Source: Bacillota bacterium (GTDB taxonomy: Bacteria; Bacillota; Negativicutes; Sporomusales; Sporomusaceae). Taken from it: 64,000 bases of DNA. The stretch lies in assembly GCA_017889705.1 (NCBI GenBank), contig JAGGAB010000018.1, positions 1 through 64,000 on the forward strand, written 5' to 3'. The notes under the pieces are model-generated. The model was not told the DNA's origin, made no database searches, and saw only the letters and a program-made list of their open reading frames with translations. This document shows positions 24,816 through 33,613 of this stretch, piece after piece (position 1 is the first letter of the stretch; every line of letters starts with the position of its first letter). Made by a program: the position numbers and the translations under genes.

Positions 24816-25316
24816 TTAATGACCGCCGCAGCAGCCGCCACCATGCCCATGCCCATGCTCATGTTCATGCTGCGGCTGGCCACCGCACGCATGTTTAGCC
24901 CCATTATCAAGTTTCATTTTTTTCATGCTGCCGCATTTGGGACAGGAAATCTCATAACCGTGTTTTCCGCCTTCCGTACAAGGCGGCACTTCCCAGACAT
25001 GTTGACATTCCACGCACTCAAAAACCCGGTTTTTCATAATGTAGTTTCCTCCTTCAATGACAATAGCCCGTCCTTCTACTAACGCCGTCGCGATTTTGCG
25101 TCTGGCTGCATGCAAAATTCTTTGAAATGTCGGTCTGGACAGTCCCATCACCGACGCGCAAATAGCCTGTTCGTATTCCTTAATATCCTTCAGGCGAATT
25201 GCTTCTAATTCTTCATACAGCAAAACAACCGGCTTTTCTCCTTGCTCATTTTCAGGCGAAAATTTCCGGCATACCGGTTCTTCGTCAACAAGGCCGCAAC
25301 AACGTTGTCTTGGCAC
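24816..25316 (-). CDS. DUF134 (UPF0251) regulator-like protein with metal-binding tail
   Basis: A 166-residue protein in three parts. The DUF134 helix-turn-helix region spans about residues 1-95 (VVLLYEELEAIRLKDIKE, ASVMGLSRPTFQRILHAARR). A zinc-ribbon-like segment follows with C-x2-C and C-x2-C pairs (CVECQHVW, CPKCGSM). The tail is rich in His, Gly and Cys (HEHEHGHGHGGGCCGGH). DUF134 proteins are predicted DNA-binding proteins often near iron-sulfur or molybdenum-cofactor genes. The tail suggests nickel, zinc or copper sensing or storage; this is inference. It starts at GTG with GAGAGGTGAT upstream. Confidence 0.8.
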   Translation of the reverse strand: MPRQRCCGLVDEEPVCRKFSPENEQGEKPVVLLYEELEAIRLKDIKEYEQAICASVMGLSRPTFQRILHAARRKIATALVEGRAIVIEGGNYIMKNRVFECVECQHVWEVPPCTEGGKHGYEISCPKCGSMKKMKLDNGAKHACGGQPQHEHEHGHGHGGGCCGGH

Positions 25317-25402
25317 AAACTATCACCTCTCATTCGAGCATATGCCCATTTATATTATATACCTTTTTAAGATTTTTTTTCAATACGCAAACAAGATTTT
25401 TT

Positions 25403-25933
25403 TTAGTTAGTAACCCTTTTTCGCAGTTTTGGCGATAAGAGCATGGCAATTACAAACCCGACACCGGAAGTCATCAGTGAGCTCGGTATATTGGCAAACG
25501 CCGTCGCCAAACTGCCGGTTATCTGCCACCAGGCAACAATATAGCCACCCAGCGTCCAGGCAGCCGCCAGCACACAACCAAGTACGGCCCACCACAGCCA
25601 GCCCTTGCCGGTTTCCCTTATTACCGGCGCAGGCCACAGGCCTTTAGCAACAAAACCAACAATAAAACCGGCAATTCCTTTAATGAAAAATGACCAGGCG
25701 GTATACGGTGAAAATCCCATCAGCAAATCATAAAAAGCCGAACCAATAGCTCCGGCCAATCCCGCATACACGCCACCAAAACAAATTCCCACAGTAAATA
25801 AAAAAGCAGTGCCAAGATGAACCATCGCTCCGACTCCAAAGGGAATCTTCAGTGAAGTGGCAATAGCGCACATAGCCGCCAATACTCCGCTGTAAACAAT
25901 ATCTTTTGTGGTTAGTCTGCGTCTTGCCATCAT
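25403..25933 (-). CDS. ECF transporter S-component, probably for vitamin B6
   Basis: A 176-residue protein with six membrane helices and the N-terminal basic region followed by SGVLAAMCAIATSLKIPFG. It resembles substrate-binding S-components of energy-coupling factor transporters. Its start overlaps the stop of the pyridoxal kinase gene by four bases (ATGA), so the two are translated together. That linkage points to uptake of pyridoxine or a related B6 vitamer. The shared ECF energising module (EcfT/A) is not in the window and must be supplied from elsewhere. The substrate is inferred from context only. Confidence 0.78.
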   Translation of the reverse strand: MMARRRLTTKDIVYSGVLAAMCAIATSLKIPFGVGAMVHLGTAFLFTVGICFGGVYAGLAGAIGSAFYDLLMGFSPYTAWSFFIKGIAGFIVGFVAKGLWPAPVIRETGKGWLWWAVLGCVLAAAWTLGGYIVAWWQITGSLATAFANIPSSLMTSGVGFVIAMLLSPKLRKRVTN

Positions 25934-26814
25934 CCTTCATTACTCCTTATCGTTTGGGTGCATGTTTTTGCCCAAGCCTGTCCCAGCCCGGGCAGGGCAG
26001 GTTCCAGCAACACGCCTTCCCGCGAGGGAGTGCCGGCCTCATAGGTAGCTTTGACAACTCCGGCAACGAAATCGGCTGCCAGCTTCATTGCCTGCGGCAC
26101 AGTTTGCCGCGAAAGCAAAGCGCCGGCCAAAATACTGGCAAAGATATCGCCGGTTCCCGGATATTTGGCAGGCACATAGTCACTGAATACTTGCCAAAAG
26201 GCGCCCGAACGCCGGTCATAACCCAGATTCATAATTTTTGTCCCATCAGAGGGAATTCCGGTCATAACAACCACTGACGGGCCAAAATCAGCCAACCGGA
26301 ACAGCCAGTCACTAAGAACATCGGCTTCCTGCCCTTGTTCGGTATAAGGTTCCCCCAACAAAAAACAGGCCTCGGTAAAATTGGGGGTAATAATATCGGC
26401 TTTGCCGACAAGGCGTTTCATATGTTCTTGCATTTGAGGCGTATACACAGAATAGAGTCTGCCTTCATCCCCCATTACCGGATCAACCAATACCAAAGGC
26501 TTGTTCTCCGAAAATTCTTCAATAAAATGCAAGACAGTGTCAATTTGTTCCTCTGAGGCCAAAAAACCGCTATAAATACAATCAAAGCCAATGCCTTCTT
26601 GCTTCCAATGTTGATAAAACGCAGGCATGCGCTCGGTGAAATCACAAAAAGCAATCTGATTATAGCCACCCAAATGAGTGCTTAATACGGCTGTCGGCAG
26701 CGGGCATACCTGAATGCCCATACACGACAGTATTGGCATAATCACTGTCAACGAACACCGGCCAAAACATGAGATGTCATGAACGGCTGCAACTCTTGGA
26801 ACCCGTAATGTCAT
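25930..26814 (-). CDS. pdxY: Pyridoxal/pyridoxamine kinase (PdxY/PdxK type)
   Basis: A 294-residue ribokinase-fold kinase that phosphorylates B6 vitamers using ATP. Features include the N-terminal VAAVHDISCFGRCSLTV, the mid-domain VDPVMGDEGRLYS, ADIITPNFTEACFLLG, and the C-terminal anion-hole region PGTGDIFASILAGALL, in which the Asp is the catalytic base. It is followed by an overlapping ECF S-component gene, forming a B6 salvage pair. It sits downstream of the M20 hydrolase gene with a gap of about 50 bases and may be read from the same promoter. Confidence 0.9.
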   Translation of the reverse strand: MTLRVPRVAAVHDISCFGRCSLTVIMPILSCMGIQVCPLPTAVLSTHLGGYNQIAFCDFTERMPAFYQHWKQEGIGFDCIYSGFLASEEQIDTVLHFIEEFSENKPLVLVDPVMGDEGRLYSVYTPQMQEHMKRLVGKADIITPNFTEACFLLGEPYTEQGQEADVLSDWLFRLADFGPSVVVMTGIPSDGTKIMNLGYDRRSGAFWQVFSDYVPAKYPGTGDIFASILAGALLSRQTVPQAMKLAADFVAGVVKATYEAGTPSREGVLLEPALPGLGQAWAKTCTQTIRSNEG

Positions 26815-26864
26815 ATTTTTCCCCTTCCGCTATTCTCCAAATATGTACCGGCTTCCCGATTTCT

Positions 26865-28094
26865 TTATTCTGCCAGGCGGCTCACTGCCGTAAATAGTAA
26901 CTGTGTACCGGCAACAATATCCTCCATATTGGCCCATTCTGCCGCATTATGGCTGATCCCGCCTTTACAAGGTATAAACAGCATACCGGTTGGAGCAATT
27001 TCCGCCAAATGCATGGCATCATGTCCGGCACCGCTGGGCATCAGCCGGCAGGCATATTGCCCCTGTTTCGCTATATCGTGTAAGTATTCGACTATTTCCC
27101 GGGAAATTTCAACAGGCTTCTCATCCGAAATTACCGTACGTTCAATTTCTACGCCCCGACGCTGTCGGATTTCCTCCAGAGCGGTCGCCAAGCCAGTCAC
27201 CACCTGTTGTTTGCTGGGTCCCACAATACCCCGGATATCAATGCCTAGTTCAACATAACCAGGGATAACATTCATAACTCCCGGCTCAGCCTTAACCATT
27301 CCAGTTGTGCCGACAGTGCCGTTATGAGCTTCCTGCCCAGCCAATTTTTCCACAAGCAGGATAACTTCGGCGGCAGCCGTAAGCGCATCTTGGCGCATAT
27401 CCATGGGTGTCGCGCCAGAGTGGTCGGCCTGACCAGTTATCGCCACTTTCACGCGGGTAGGTGCAGCAATTCCGGTAACAATACCAATCTGATCGCCGGT
27501 GCTTTCCAGCACCTTGCCCTGCTCAATATGTAATTCAAAAAAAGCTTTAATCTTCCCTGCATACTTTGCTGTTGCCACCTGTTCTGGTGCAAGACCGCGC
27601 TGGCGCATGGCGTCAGCCAAAGTAATACCCTGTTTATCCTTAAGCTGTTCAAGTTGAACAGGCGCGAGTTTGCCGCAAAAAGCCTTACTGCCCAAGGTTG
27701 CCATACCAAACCGGCTGGATTCTTCGGCCATGAATACCACGACCTCAACCGGATGCCGCATTTTTGTTTTAGCATCCTGCAAACAGGCAGCTACTTCAAT
27801 ACCAGCCAACACACCGACAACACCGTCAAAATTGCCGCCGGCAGGCACACTGTCAATATGTGAACCAAGCATGACCACCGGCGCAGCCGGGTCAGTACCT
27901 TCCCGCCGGCCAATCACATTACCGAAAGCATCTGTCCTGATAGCAAGTCCTGCCTGTTTCATTAGTTCAATAACCAACGCCCGTGCCTCCCAGTCACTAT
28001 CGCTGAAGGCCAAACGGGTAATACCACCATCAGGTTGGACACCAACAGCACCCAACCGGCGAAAACTTTCTTCTAATCTGTTACTGTTAACCAA
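26865..28094 (-). CDS. M20-family amidohydrolase (N-carbamoyl amino acid / allantoate type)
   Basis: A 409-residue zinc hydrolase of the hydantoinase/carbamoylase branch of M20. Metal and active-site pieces are LGSHIDSVPAGGNFDGVVG (His and Asp), FMAEESSRFG (catalytic Glu pair), ELHIEQGKVLES, the dimerisation domain with GQADHSGATPMDMR, and the late metal-binding His in GAGHDAMHLA. Relatives hydrolyse N-carbamoyl-L-amino acids, allantoate or ureidoglycolate. It begins at TTG just 2 bases after the EamA stop, with the ribosome site inside the end of that gene, so the two are coupled. Confidence 0.87.
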   Translation of the reverse strand: MVNSNRLEESFRRLGAVGVQPDGGITRLAFSDSDWEARALVIELMKQAGLAIRTDAFGNVIGRREGTDPAAPVVMLGSHIDSVPAGGNFDGVVGVLAGIEVAACLQDAKTKMRHPVEVVVFMAEESSRFGMATLGSKAFCGKLAPVQLEQLKDKQGITLADAMRQRGLAPEQVATAKYAGKIKAFFELHIEQGKVLESTGDQIGIVTGIAAPTRVKVAITGQADHSGATPMDMRQDALTAAAEVILLVEKLAGQEAHNGTVGTTGMVKAEPGVMNVIPGYVELGIDIRGIVGPSKQQVVTGLATALEEIRQRRGVEIERTVISDEKPVEISREIVEYLHDIAKQGQYACRLMPSGAGHDAMHLAEIAPTGMLFIPCKGGISHNAAEWANMEDIVAGTQLLFTAVSRLAE

Positions 28095-28096
28095 AG

Positions 28097-29053
28097 TTAT
28101 GCCCCCTCTACAGCATTTTCACCAACCTTTTCCTGGTTGGCTCGTTCCACATTCATAATAACAATAGCCACTAAGGTTGTGGCACCTCCGGCAATTTGAA
28201 TAGGCAGCACACTTTCACCCAAAATAAAGTAACCGCTGATAACACCGACAACCGGAACCAAATTTAAATACAAGGTGGTAATGGCCACATCAAGCTGCTT
28301 TAACACATACATGTAAAACAGATATCCAAGCACCGAACAACACACTGCCAAAAACAGAATATGCCCCCAGGCATTCAAAGACAGTGCCTGCCACTCATTA
28401 TGTTCGGTACAAGCCAACGGCAACAGCAAGGCTGTGCCGATAATGGTTTGGTAGGTAGTCATACACATACCCGAATACTTTTTTTGCAACGACTTATTCG
28501 CGAGCGTATAAAAAGTCCAGGAAAGCATTGCCCCTACTACAAACAAGTTACCGAAAAAGTTGTCGGAATTTAAATCAAGCTGCCCATTGGCCGTTACTGA
28601 AAAATAAGTACCAACCATGGCAACGGCAATCGCTGCCAGTTTTAGTACCGAAACCCTGGCACCAAAAAACAAGATATCAAGCCCGATGGCCAACACCGGA
28701 ATAATTGTCACAATCAGCGAGGCATTAGCCGCCGTGGTCAGTTTAACCCCGATATTTTCAAAATAGAAATACAGCGTAATCCCTAAACAGCCGGCTACCG
28801 CCATTGGGATAAAGTCCGCTCTGGCCAGCCTGGCACTAGGTTCCACCCGTTTGAGCAGCCCCCACAAGAGTACCGAAGCAATGACAAAGCGGATGGCTGC
28901 GGCTGTCACCGGTGGCACCTCACTTACCGTAATTTTGATACTGACATAGGACACTCCCCAGAAAAGGATTGTCACCAACATCAGGATATTTGCCATAATA
29001 TATTTTTTATTCAAACCTGCATCAGTCTGCATCCCGATCACATTCTTGTTCAT
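28097..29053 (-). CDS. EamA-family permease (DMT superfamily)
   Basis: About 318 residues in ten membrane helices made of two EamA repeats; the first repeat begins ILMLVTILFWGVSYVSIK. The start ATG at 29053 has GGAGGG eight bases upstream. Family members export amino acids and other metabolites. It is coupled to the M20 carbamoylase-type hydrolase that follows, which suggests export or uptake linked to an amino acid derivative. Confidence 0.87.
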   Translation of the reverse strand: MNKNVIGMQTDAGLNKKYIMANILMLVTILFWGVSYVSIKITVSEVPPVTAAAIRFVIASVLLWGLLKRVEPSARLARADFIPMAVAGCLGITLYFYFENIGVKLTTAANASLIVTIIPVLAIGLDILFFGARVSVLKLAAIAVAMVGTYFSVTANGQLDLNSDNFFGNLFVVGAMLSWTFYTLANKSLQKKYSGMCMTTYQTIIGTALLLPLACTEHNEWQALSLNAWGHILFLAVCCSVLGYLFYMYVLKQLDVAITTLYLNLVPVVGVISGYFILGESVLPIQIAGGATTLVAIVIMNVERANQEKVGENAVEGA

Positions 29054-29137
29054 AAACAACACCCTCCTGCCCTTTTTTTAAATCATACCGGCAAAGCCAT
29101 CAGGTGTATTGTAAAAAATTGATTGGCAAAAGCAAGA

Positions 29138-29935
29138 TTAACAGCTTTGATATTGTTCTGGTGTTACACCAGTATGACTTTTGAACACCTTGTGAAAATG
29201 ACTCTGGTCATAGAAACCGGTTTCACAGGCCACCTCGACAATCTGCCTGTGTTGACGCAGCAATTTCTTGGCATTGTTGATCCTGAGTAACGTCTGATAC
29301 ATATGAGGCGGTATATTGAATTCTTCCTTGAAGGAGCGAATAATACTAAACTTATTCACCCCAGAGACCTGTTCCAAGTCTTCCAGAGTAATTTTCCGTC
29401 GGTAATTCTCGTGAATATATTGCTGTATGGCTACCAGGCGAGGCAGTTCTGTCGCCTGCGGTTCCTGGCTCACTGTCTCCAGCCCCGCCATAGCTTGTTC
29501 AAAAAAAGCCATTACCGCTGCTTCCTTTTCCAGCGGGCTTGCCGGAACTGTTAGGCGTGACAGCATAGTATCAAGCGACTGACAGGAGTTGGTTTTGACT
29601 CTGTCGCTGACAACCGGCTGACCAAAAGCCGGTATTCCTCTATTTTTTAAAAAACGGCGCATCCAGTCGGCTTCAATAAACAGCATTTTGTACTTCCATT
29701 GATCCTGCGGCTCAGGGTTACAGGAGTGAACCAAGCCGGGCGGAATAAGCACAACGGTCTGAGGATTTACCCCAATGGTTTTTCCTTCATACCAAAACGA
29801 GCTGCTGCCGGCGTCAATTACCCCCAATGAATACTCTTCATGGGAGTGCTTTTTGTAGCACAAGCGGCTGGCATCACATATTTTTAGTTCAAAAAAAGGC
29901 AAAGCTGCGTCCCGGTAAAACCGAACTCCTGGCAT
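29138..29935 (-). CDS. AraC-family transcriptional regulator
   Basis: About 265 residues: an N-terminal AraC-type ligand-binding cupin (HSHEEYSLGVIDAGSSSF, PPGLVHSCNP) and a C-terminal double helix-turn-helix (LEDLEQVSGVNKFSIIRSFK; HFHKVFKSHTGVTPEQY). The start ATG at 29935 has GGGAGG seven bases upstream; the longer reading from 29953 includes that site. It is placed between two EamA exporter genes on the same strand and probably controls one or both; ligands of such regulators are usually amino acids or drugs. Confidence 0.88.
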   Translation of the reverse strand: MPGVRFYRDAALPFFELKICDASRLCYKKHSHEEYSLGVIDAGSSSFWYEGKTIGVNPQTVVLIPPGLVHSCNPEPQDQWKYKMLFIEADWMRRFLKNRGIPAFGQPVVSDRVKTNSCQSLDTMLSRLTVPASPLEKEAAVMAFFEQAMAGLETVSQEPQATELPRLVAIQQYIHENYRRKITLEDLEQVSGVNKFSIIRSFKEEFNIPPHMYQTLLRINNAKKLLRQHRQIVEVACETGFYDQSHFHKVFKSHTGVTPEQYQSC

Positions 29936-29963
29936 CGCAATTCCTCCCCACATCGACTAACAA

Positions 29964-30875
29964 CTAACTTTTTCCACCAGCCTCTTCCGCAAGTTCTCCA
30001 GCAGCAGCCGGCCTAATACTCTGCAATTGTGTCAGCAGCATGCCTGACAACATCAAAGCACAGCCAAGCAGTTCCTGAAAACCCAGCCGTTCGTTCAGCA
30101 ACCAGAAGCCGCCAACGGCAGCAAACACAGTCTCCATACTGAGAATAATAGCCGCTTGAGCAGGCGGCGAATATTTTTGGCCTACAACCTGCAGGCTGTA
30201 GGCAATACCGACCGAACAAAAACTCCCATACAAAATCGGAATTATCCCGCCGGCAAGCCCAGCAATTGTTATTGTTTCCTGCCACAAGGCTGTGGCTAGG
30301 CTCAAGATTCCGCAAGTCACAAACTGAAAAAAGTTCAACTTTAATATATCTACCTGCTTCGCATATCGATCAATCAGCAGAATATGCACTGTCCAGAACA
30401 GCGCACCAACAAACTGCAGCAAATCACCATATGCAATAGAAAAACTTTCCTTGACACATAACAAATATAAACCTGCCAACGCCAATACCGAACTAAGCCA
30501 GATAATTCTATTAACATGCTGCTTGAGAAATATGCCGAAAATCGGCACAAATACAATATATAAACAAGTCACAAATGCGGCCTTGCCGGCTGTTGTGTAA
30601 ATCAGCCCAATTTGCTGCAAGGACGCAGCCGTAAACAAAATTAATCCGGCCGCGATTCCAGGCAACAACGCCCCTGTTACAGCAATACTTGTTTTTTGCG
30701 GCTTTTTGCGAAAATAGAAGATAAGCGGCAGCAGCGACATACTGCCCAGAATAAAGCGTATTCCATTGAAAGTAAACGGTCCCATATGATCCATGCCTAC
30801 CCGCTGAGCCACAAAGGCAAAACCCCAGATAGCAGCTGCGAGCAGCAGCAACAAATTTGATTTTAACGTACTCAT
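29964..30875 (-). CDS. EamA-family permease (DMT superfamily)
   Basis: About 303 residues, ten membrane helices in two EamA repeats (LLLLLAAAIWGFAFVAQRVG at the N terminus, ILSMETVFAAVGGFWLLNERL in the second repeat). The start ATG at 30875 has AAGGAG ten bases upstream; a TTG read as a start at 30884 lies inside the ribosome site. It comes first in the minus-strand run of exporter and AraC genes. Confidence 0.88.
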   Translation of the reverse strand: MSTLKSNLLLLLAAAIWGFAFVAQRVGMDHMGPFTFNGIRFILGSMSLLPLIFYFRKKPQKTSIAVTGALLPGIAAGLILFTAASLQQIGLIYTTAGKAAFVTCLYIVFVPIFGIFLKQHVNRIIWLSSVLALAGLYLLCVKESFSIAYGDLLQFVGALFWTVHILLIDRYAKQVDILKLNFFQFVTCGILSLATALWQETITIAGLAGGIIPILYGSFCSVGIAYSLQVVGQKYSPPAQAAIILSMETVFAAVGGFWLLNERLGFQELLGCALMLSGMLLTQLQSIRPAAAGELAEEAGGKS

Positions 30876-30904
30876 ATTGTTCAAACTCCTTTTAGCAATA
30901 AACC

Positions 30905-30938
30905 ATGCCCCTTCCTAAATCATCTAGAAAAGGGGCAT
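30905..30938. other. Leader hairpin upstream of the EamA gene
   Basis: ATGCCCCTT/AAGGGGCAT (30905-30913, 30930-30938), nine perfect base pairs, 30 bases upstream of the EamA start. There is no T-run in the direction of the gene. Its role is unknown. Confidence 0.4.
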
Positions 30939-31119
30939 TATTGTTATAATATACCACTAAATTAGCCGTTAGTCCAGTAATACAGGCTTTCTTTCAACCG
31001 CTTTACTGTTCTTTCGGACATTGCTCCGGTGTTTTACTACCGAAAACTCTGGAAAATCCAAGCAGCTTCATGCTATATTATAGAAATATAGAGCACGCTT
31101 GCAGGAGGGCAACCAAAAA

Positions 31120-31638
31120 GTGATAGAGCAATCTTTAAAAAGCGACAATATTCTCAGTCAAATCATAAATCAATCCTTGTCCGAAAAAATTATCGACATT
31201 GATGAGGAACGAATTAGCTTACTGATTTTTAAACTCGGGGAATCTTTGTTTGCTTTTTACGGCAGTCAAGCCCGCGAAATACTGCCTTTTACGGAAATCA
31301 CCTGGATTCCCGGTGCAACGGCTCAGCTTCCGGGAGTGGTTAATATTCGTGGCGATGTGGCAGCAGTACTGGAGCTAACACAAGTATTGAACATACACAG
31401 AATTGACAGCAACTTGTCGGGTACGTTCTTAATCATGGTGCGCGTTGGCGACGGGCGTACCGGAATCCTAGTGGATAGCATTGTGGATGTTGTCGAAATA
31501 CCTGTCTCTGAAGCTGTGCAAATACTGCCAACCCTTGATGAACGCTTTAAGCAGTTTGCGGTAAGCCAATTTGCTTACAAAACCGCTATGGTAACCATTT
31601 TAGATGCTGCCCAAATTATTGAGCAGGCAATCTCTTAA
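31120..31638 (+). CDS. cheW: CheW coupling protein (chemosensory cluster)
   Basis: About 172 residues; the CheW fold fills residues 35-165, with the conserved stretch LPGVVNIRGDVAAVLEL. It links receptors to the CheA kinase. The start is GTG 31120, ten bases after GCAGGAGGG; a TTG at 31099 would place that ribosome site inside the gene. It is the first gene of the run cheW - cheW2 - mcp - cheB - cheR - cheA - rec. Confidence 0.88.
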   Translation: MIEQSLKSDNILSQIINQSLSEKIIDIDEERISLLIFKLGESLFAFYGSQAREILPFTEITWIPGATAQLPGVVNIRGDVAAVLELTQVLNIHRIDSNLSGTFLIMVRVGDGRTGILVDSIVDVVEIPVSEAVQILPTLDERFKQFAVSQFAYKTAMVTILDAAQIIEQAIS

Positions 31639-31651
31639 CGAGGTTATGGAT

Positions 31652-32089
31652 GTGAAACAACAGGAACTTCAGTTGTTACTCTTTTCTTTAGGCAATGCCC
31701 GCTACGGAATTGATATTGAACAAATTGCCGCGCTAACAGCTGCTAACGCAAACCCGTCAGCCATAAGCCTCGCAGAGCTGCTGAGCAGCATTGCTTTTGC
31801 TGACAGCATTTATTCAAAGCAGTTGTTTATCAAACAGAATCTGCAGACGCCAATCCTCATTAACGAACCTGATGAAGTGGCCAGTTTCAGTATTGCAGAT
31901 ATCCGCATATTGCCTGATATTTTAGCTATATCGGCTGCCCGCAAAGGCGTTTGGGGACTTTTGCCGCAAGGTCATGACATAATTATTTTGCTTGATTTAT
32001 ACAAAAACCAACGATTTCAGCAGCTTACCAAAATGAGCGCTGATGTAAATTCACACAAACAGGAGGGGTACCATGCACAGCAGTCTTAA
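31652..32089 (+). CDS. Divergent CheW-like protein
   Basis: About 145 residues. Its position and the N-terminal LQLLLFSLGNARYGIDIEQI match the start of a CheW fold, but the conserved G-V-I-N-x-R-G loop is missing and the body is shortened. It probably acts as a second coupling or adaptor protein, as WspD does beside WspB in Pseudomonas. The start is taken as GTG 31652 (GAGG eight bases upstream); ATG 31646 is only two bases from that site. Its end overlaps the MCP start by 17 bases. Confidence 0.6.
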   Translation: MKQQELQLLLFSLGNARYGIDIEQIAALTAANANPSAISLAELLSSIAFADSIYSKQLFIKQNLQTPILINEPDEVASFSIADIRILPDILAISAARKGVWGLLPQGHDIIILLDLYKNQRFQQLTKMSADVNSHKQEGYHAQQS

Positions 32090-33602
32090 GGTAAGAATAA
32101 TCGGACTTATGGCTCTTTTTATGTGTTGTTTAGTGGCCATATTATCTTATTTCTCGGTTACCGCCACACTCCACCGCGGTGAAATCCGCTTACACGAATA
32201 CCAAACCATGTTATATAAACAAAAAACCGATAATATGAAAAATCTGGTTGAATCCATTGCCAGTTCAGCTTCTTTAATGCCTGAGGAAGAGGCAAAACAA
32301 TTTATCCGCAACGCCCGTTATGGTTCTGACGGTTATTTTTTGGTCATTAATACTAACGGCATCATGGCGGTTCACATCGACCAATCCCTTGAGGGCAAAC
32401 CTCTTGCCAACATAAAAGATGCCGACAACCAGGTGTTTTGGCCAAAGCTGCTTGAGCAATGCAAGGACAAGGGTGAAGGAACAGTACAATATACTTTTGT
32501 AAAACCCGGTTCTGCCAAAACTGAGGCTAAATTATCCTATGGAAAGGCAATCGGCAAATGGAATTGGATTATAGTTACAGGTGTATATCTTGACGATATC
32601 GAGGCAGCTATTACTAAAGAAAAAAGCGATATTCAACAAGAAGTCTGGAGTACCATTCAACGATATTTGTTTATAACTTTCTTTGCATTTATATTGATTA
32701 TTGCTGCCGCCGTTTTCTTTATTAACCGCTACATAACCAAACCACTGACCGGCGCAATTACCAAAGTAAATTCCTATGCAGCAAAAATGGACGAAACCGT
32801 AACGACCCAGGCTAGCTTTTCTATTGAACTTTCTTCTTCTGTCAGTGAAATTTCCGCTACTATGGAGGAATTTTCCTCCTCGGCAACCTTAATCTCCAAC
32901 CATAGTCAGGGAGTGGCCGACAGCGCCGCACAAACCTTGCAAAAAACCCGGCAAGGCGTTGCCGAAGTAGATGCATTGCTGGAAAAAATGAAGGAAATCT
33001 ATAGTGATAACCAAGTCAATATTCAGGAAATCGTTGCCCTGGGGCATAAGTCGAAAGAAGTTCATAAAATTATGGAGTTTATCAATAATATTGCCAGCCA
33101 AACCCGATTAATCGCCTTTAATGCCGCCCTGGAGGCAGCCAGTGCAGGCGAAGCCGGTAAACGCTTTGGCGTAGTTGCTTTAGAAATCAGACGTTTGGCT
33201 GACAGTGTTATGGAGTCAACAAAAGAGATTGAAGTTAAAATAAATGAAATTGTAGCAGCAGTAAGCCGTCAGGTAGTAGCTTCCGAAAAGAATACCAAAG
33301 GTATTGAAGATGGCATGGCGTATTCGGAGCGTACGGTCTCCATCATTTATGACATTGAACACGCAGCCGATCAAACAACCGATGCCGTCAGTCAAATTGT
33401 TCTTTCTATCCAACAGCAGCAAACAGCCGGTGAACAAGTGCTGACAGCTTTGCGGCAAATTAAACAGGGAACAAGCGACAATACGGCAATGATCCAACAA
33501 ACCAAAACGATTAGTAAAGAATTGGCTAATTTAGCCGAAGAACTGGAACGTGTAGTTGAACATGGCAAAAAAAATACTGCAGCTAAACAACTCGACAGTT
33601 AG
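32073..33602 (+). CDS. Methyl-accepting chemotaxis protein, single-Cache type
   Basis: A 509-residue receptor: membrane helix 1 (about 7-30), an extracellular single-Cache sensor (about 35-190; YGSDGYFLVINTNGIMAVHI), membrane helix 2 (about 203-222), no clear HAMP, then the signalling hairpin. The tip reads INNIASQTRLIAFNAALEA with AGEAGKRFGVVALEIRRLA. The usual tip has [26 protein letters not shown], so this is an atypical receptor class, as found in alternative (non-flagellar) chemosensory systems. It is encoded inside the operon and is probably its dedicated input. Confidence 0.88.
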   Translation: MHSSLKVRIIGLMALFMCCLVAILSYFSVTATLHRGEIRLHEYQTMLYKQKTDNMKNLVESIASSASLMPEEEAKQFIRNARYGSDGYFLVINTNGIMAVHIDQSLEGKPLANIKDADNQVFWPKLLEQCKDKGEGTVQYTFVKPGSAKTEAKLSYGKAIGKWNWIIVTGVYLDDIEAAITKEKSDIQQEVWSTIQRYLFITFFAFILIIAAAVFFINRYITKPLTGAITKVNSYAAKMDETVTTQASFSIELSSSVSEISATMEEFSSSATLISNHSQGVADSAAQTLQKTRQGVAEVDALLEKMKEIYSDNQVNIQEIVALGHKSKEVHKIMEFINNIASQTRLIAFNAALEAASAGEAGKRFGVVALEIRRLADSVMESTKEIEVKINEIVAAVSRQVVASEKNTKGIEDGMAYSERTVSIIYDIEHAADQTTDAVSQIVLSIQQQQTAGEQVLTALRQIKQGTSDNTAMIQQTKTISKELANLAEELERVVEHGKKNTAAKQLDS

Positions 33603-33613
33603 GCGGGAATTCA

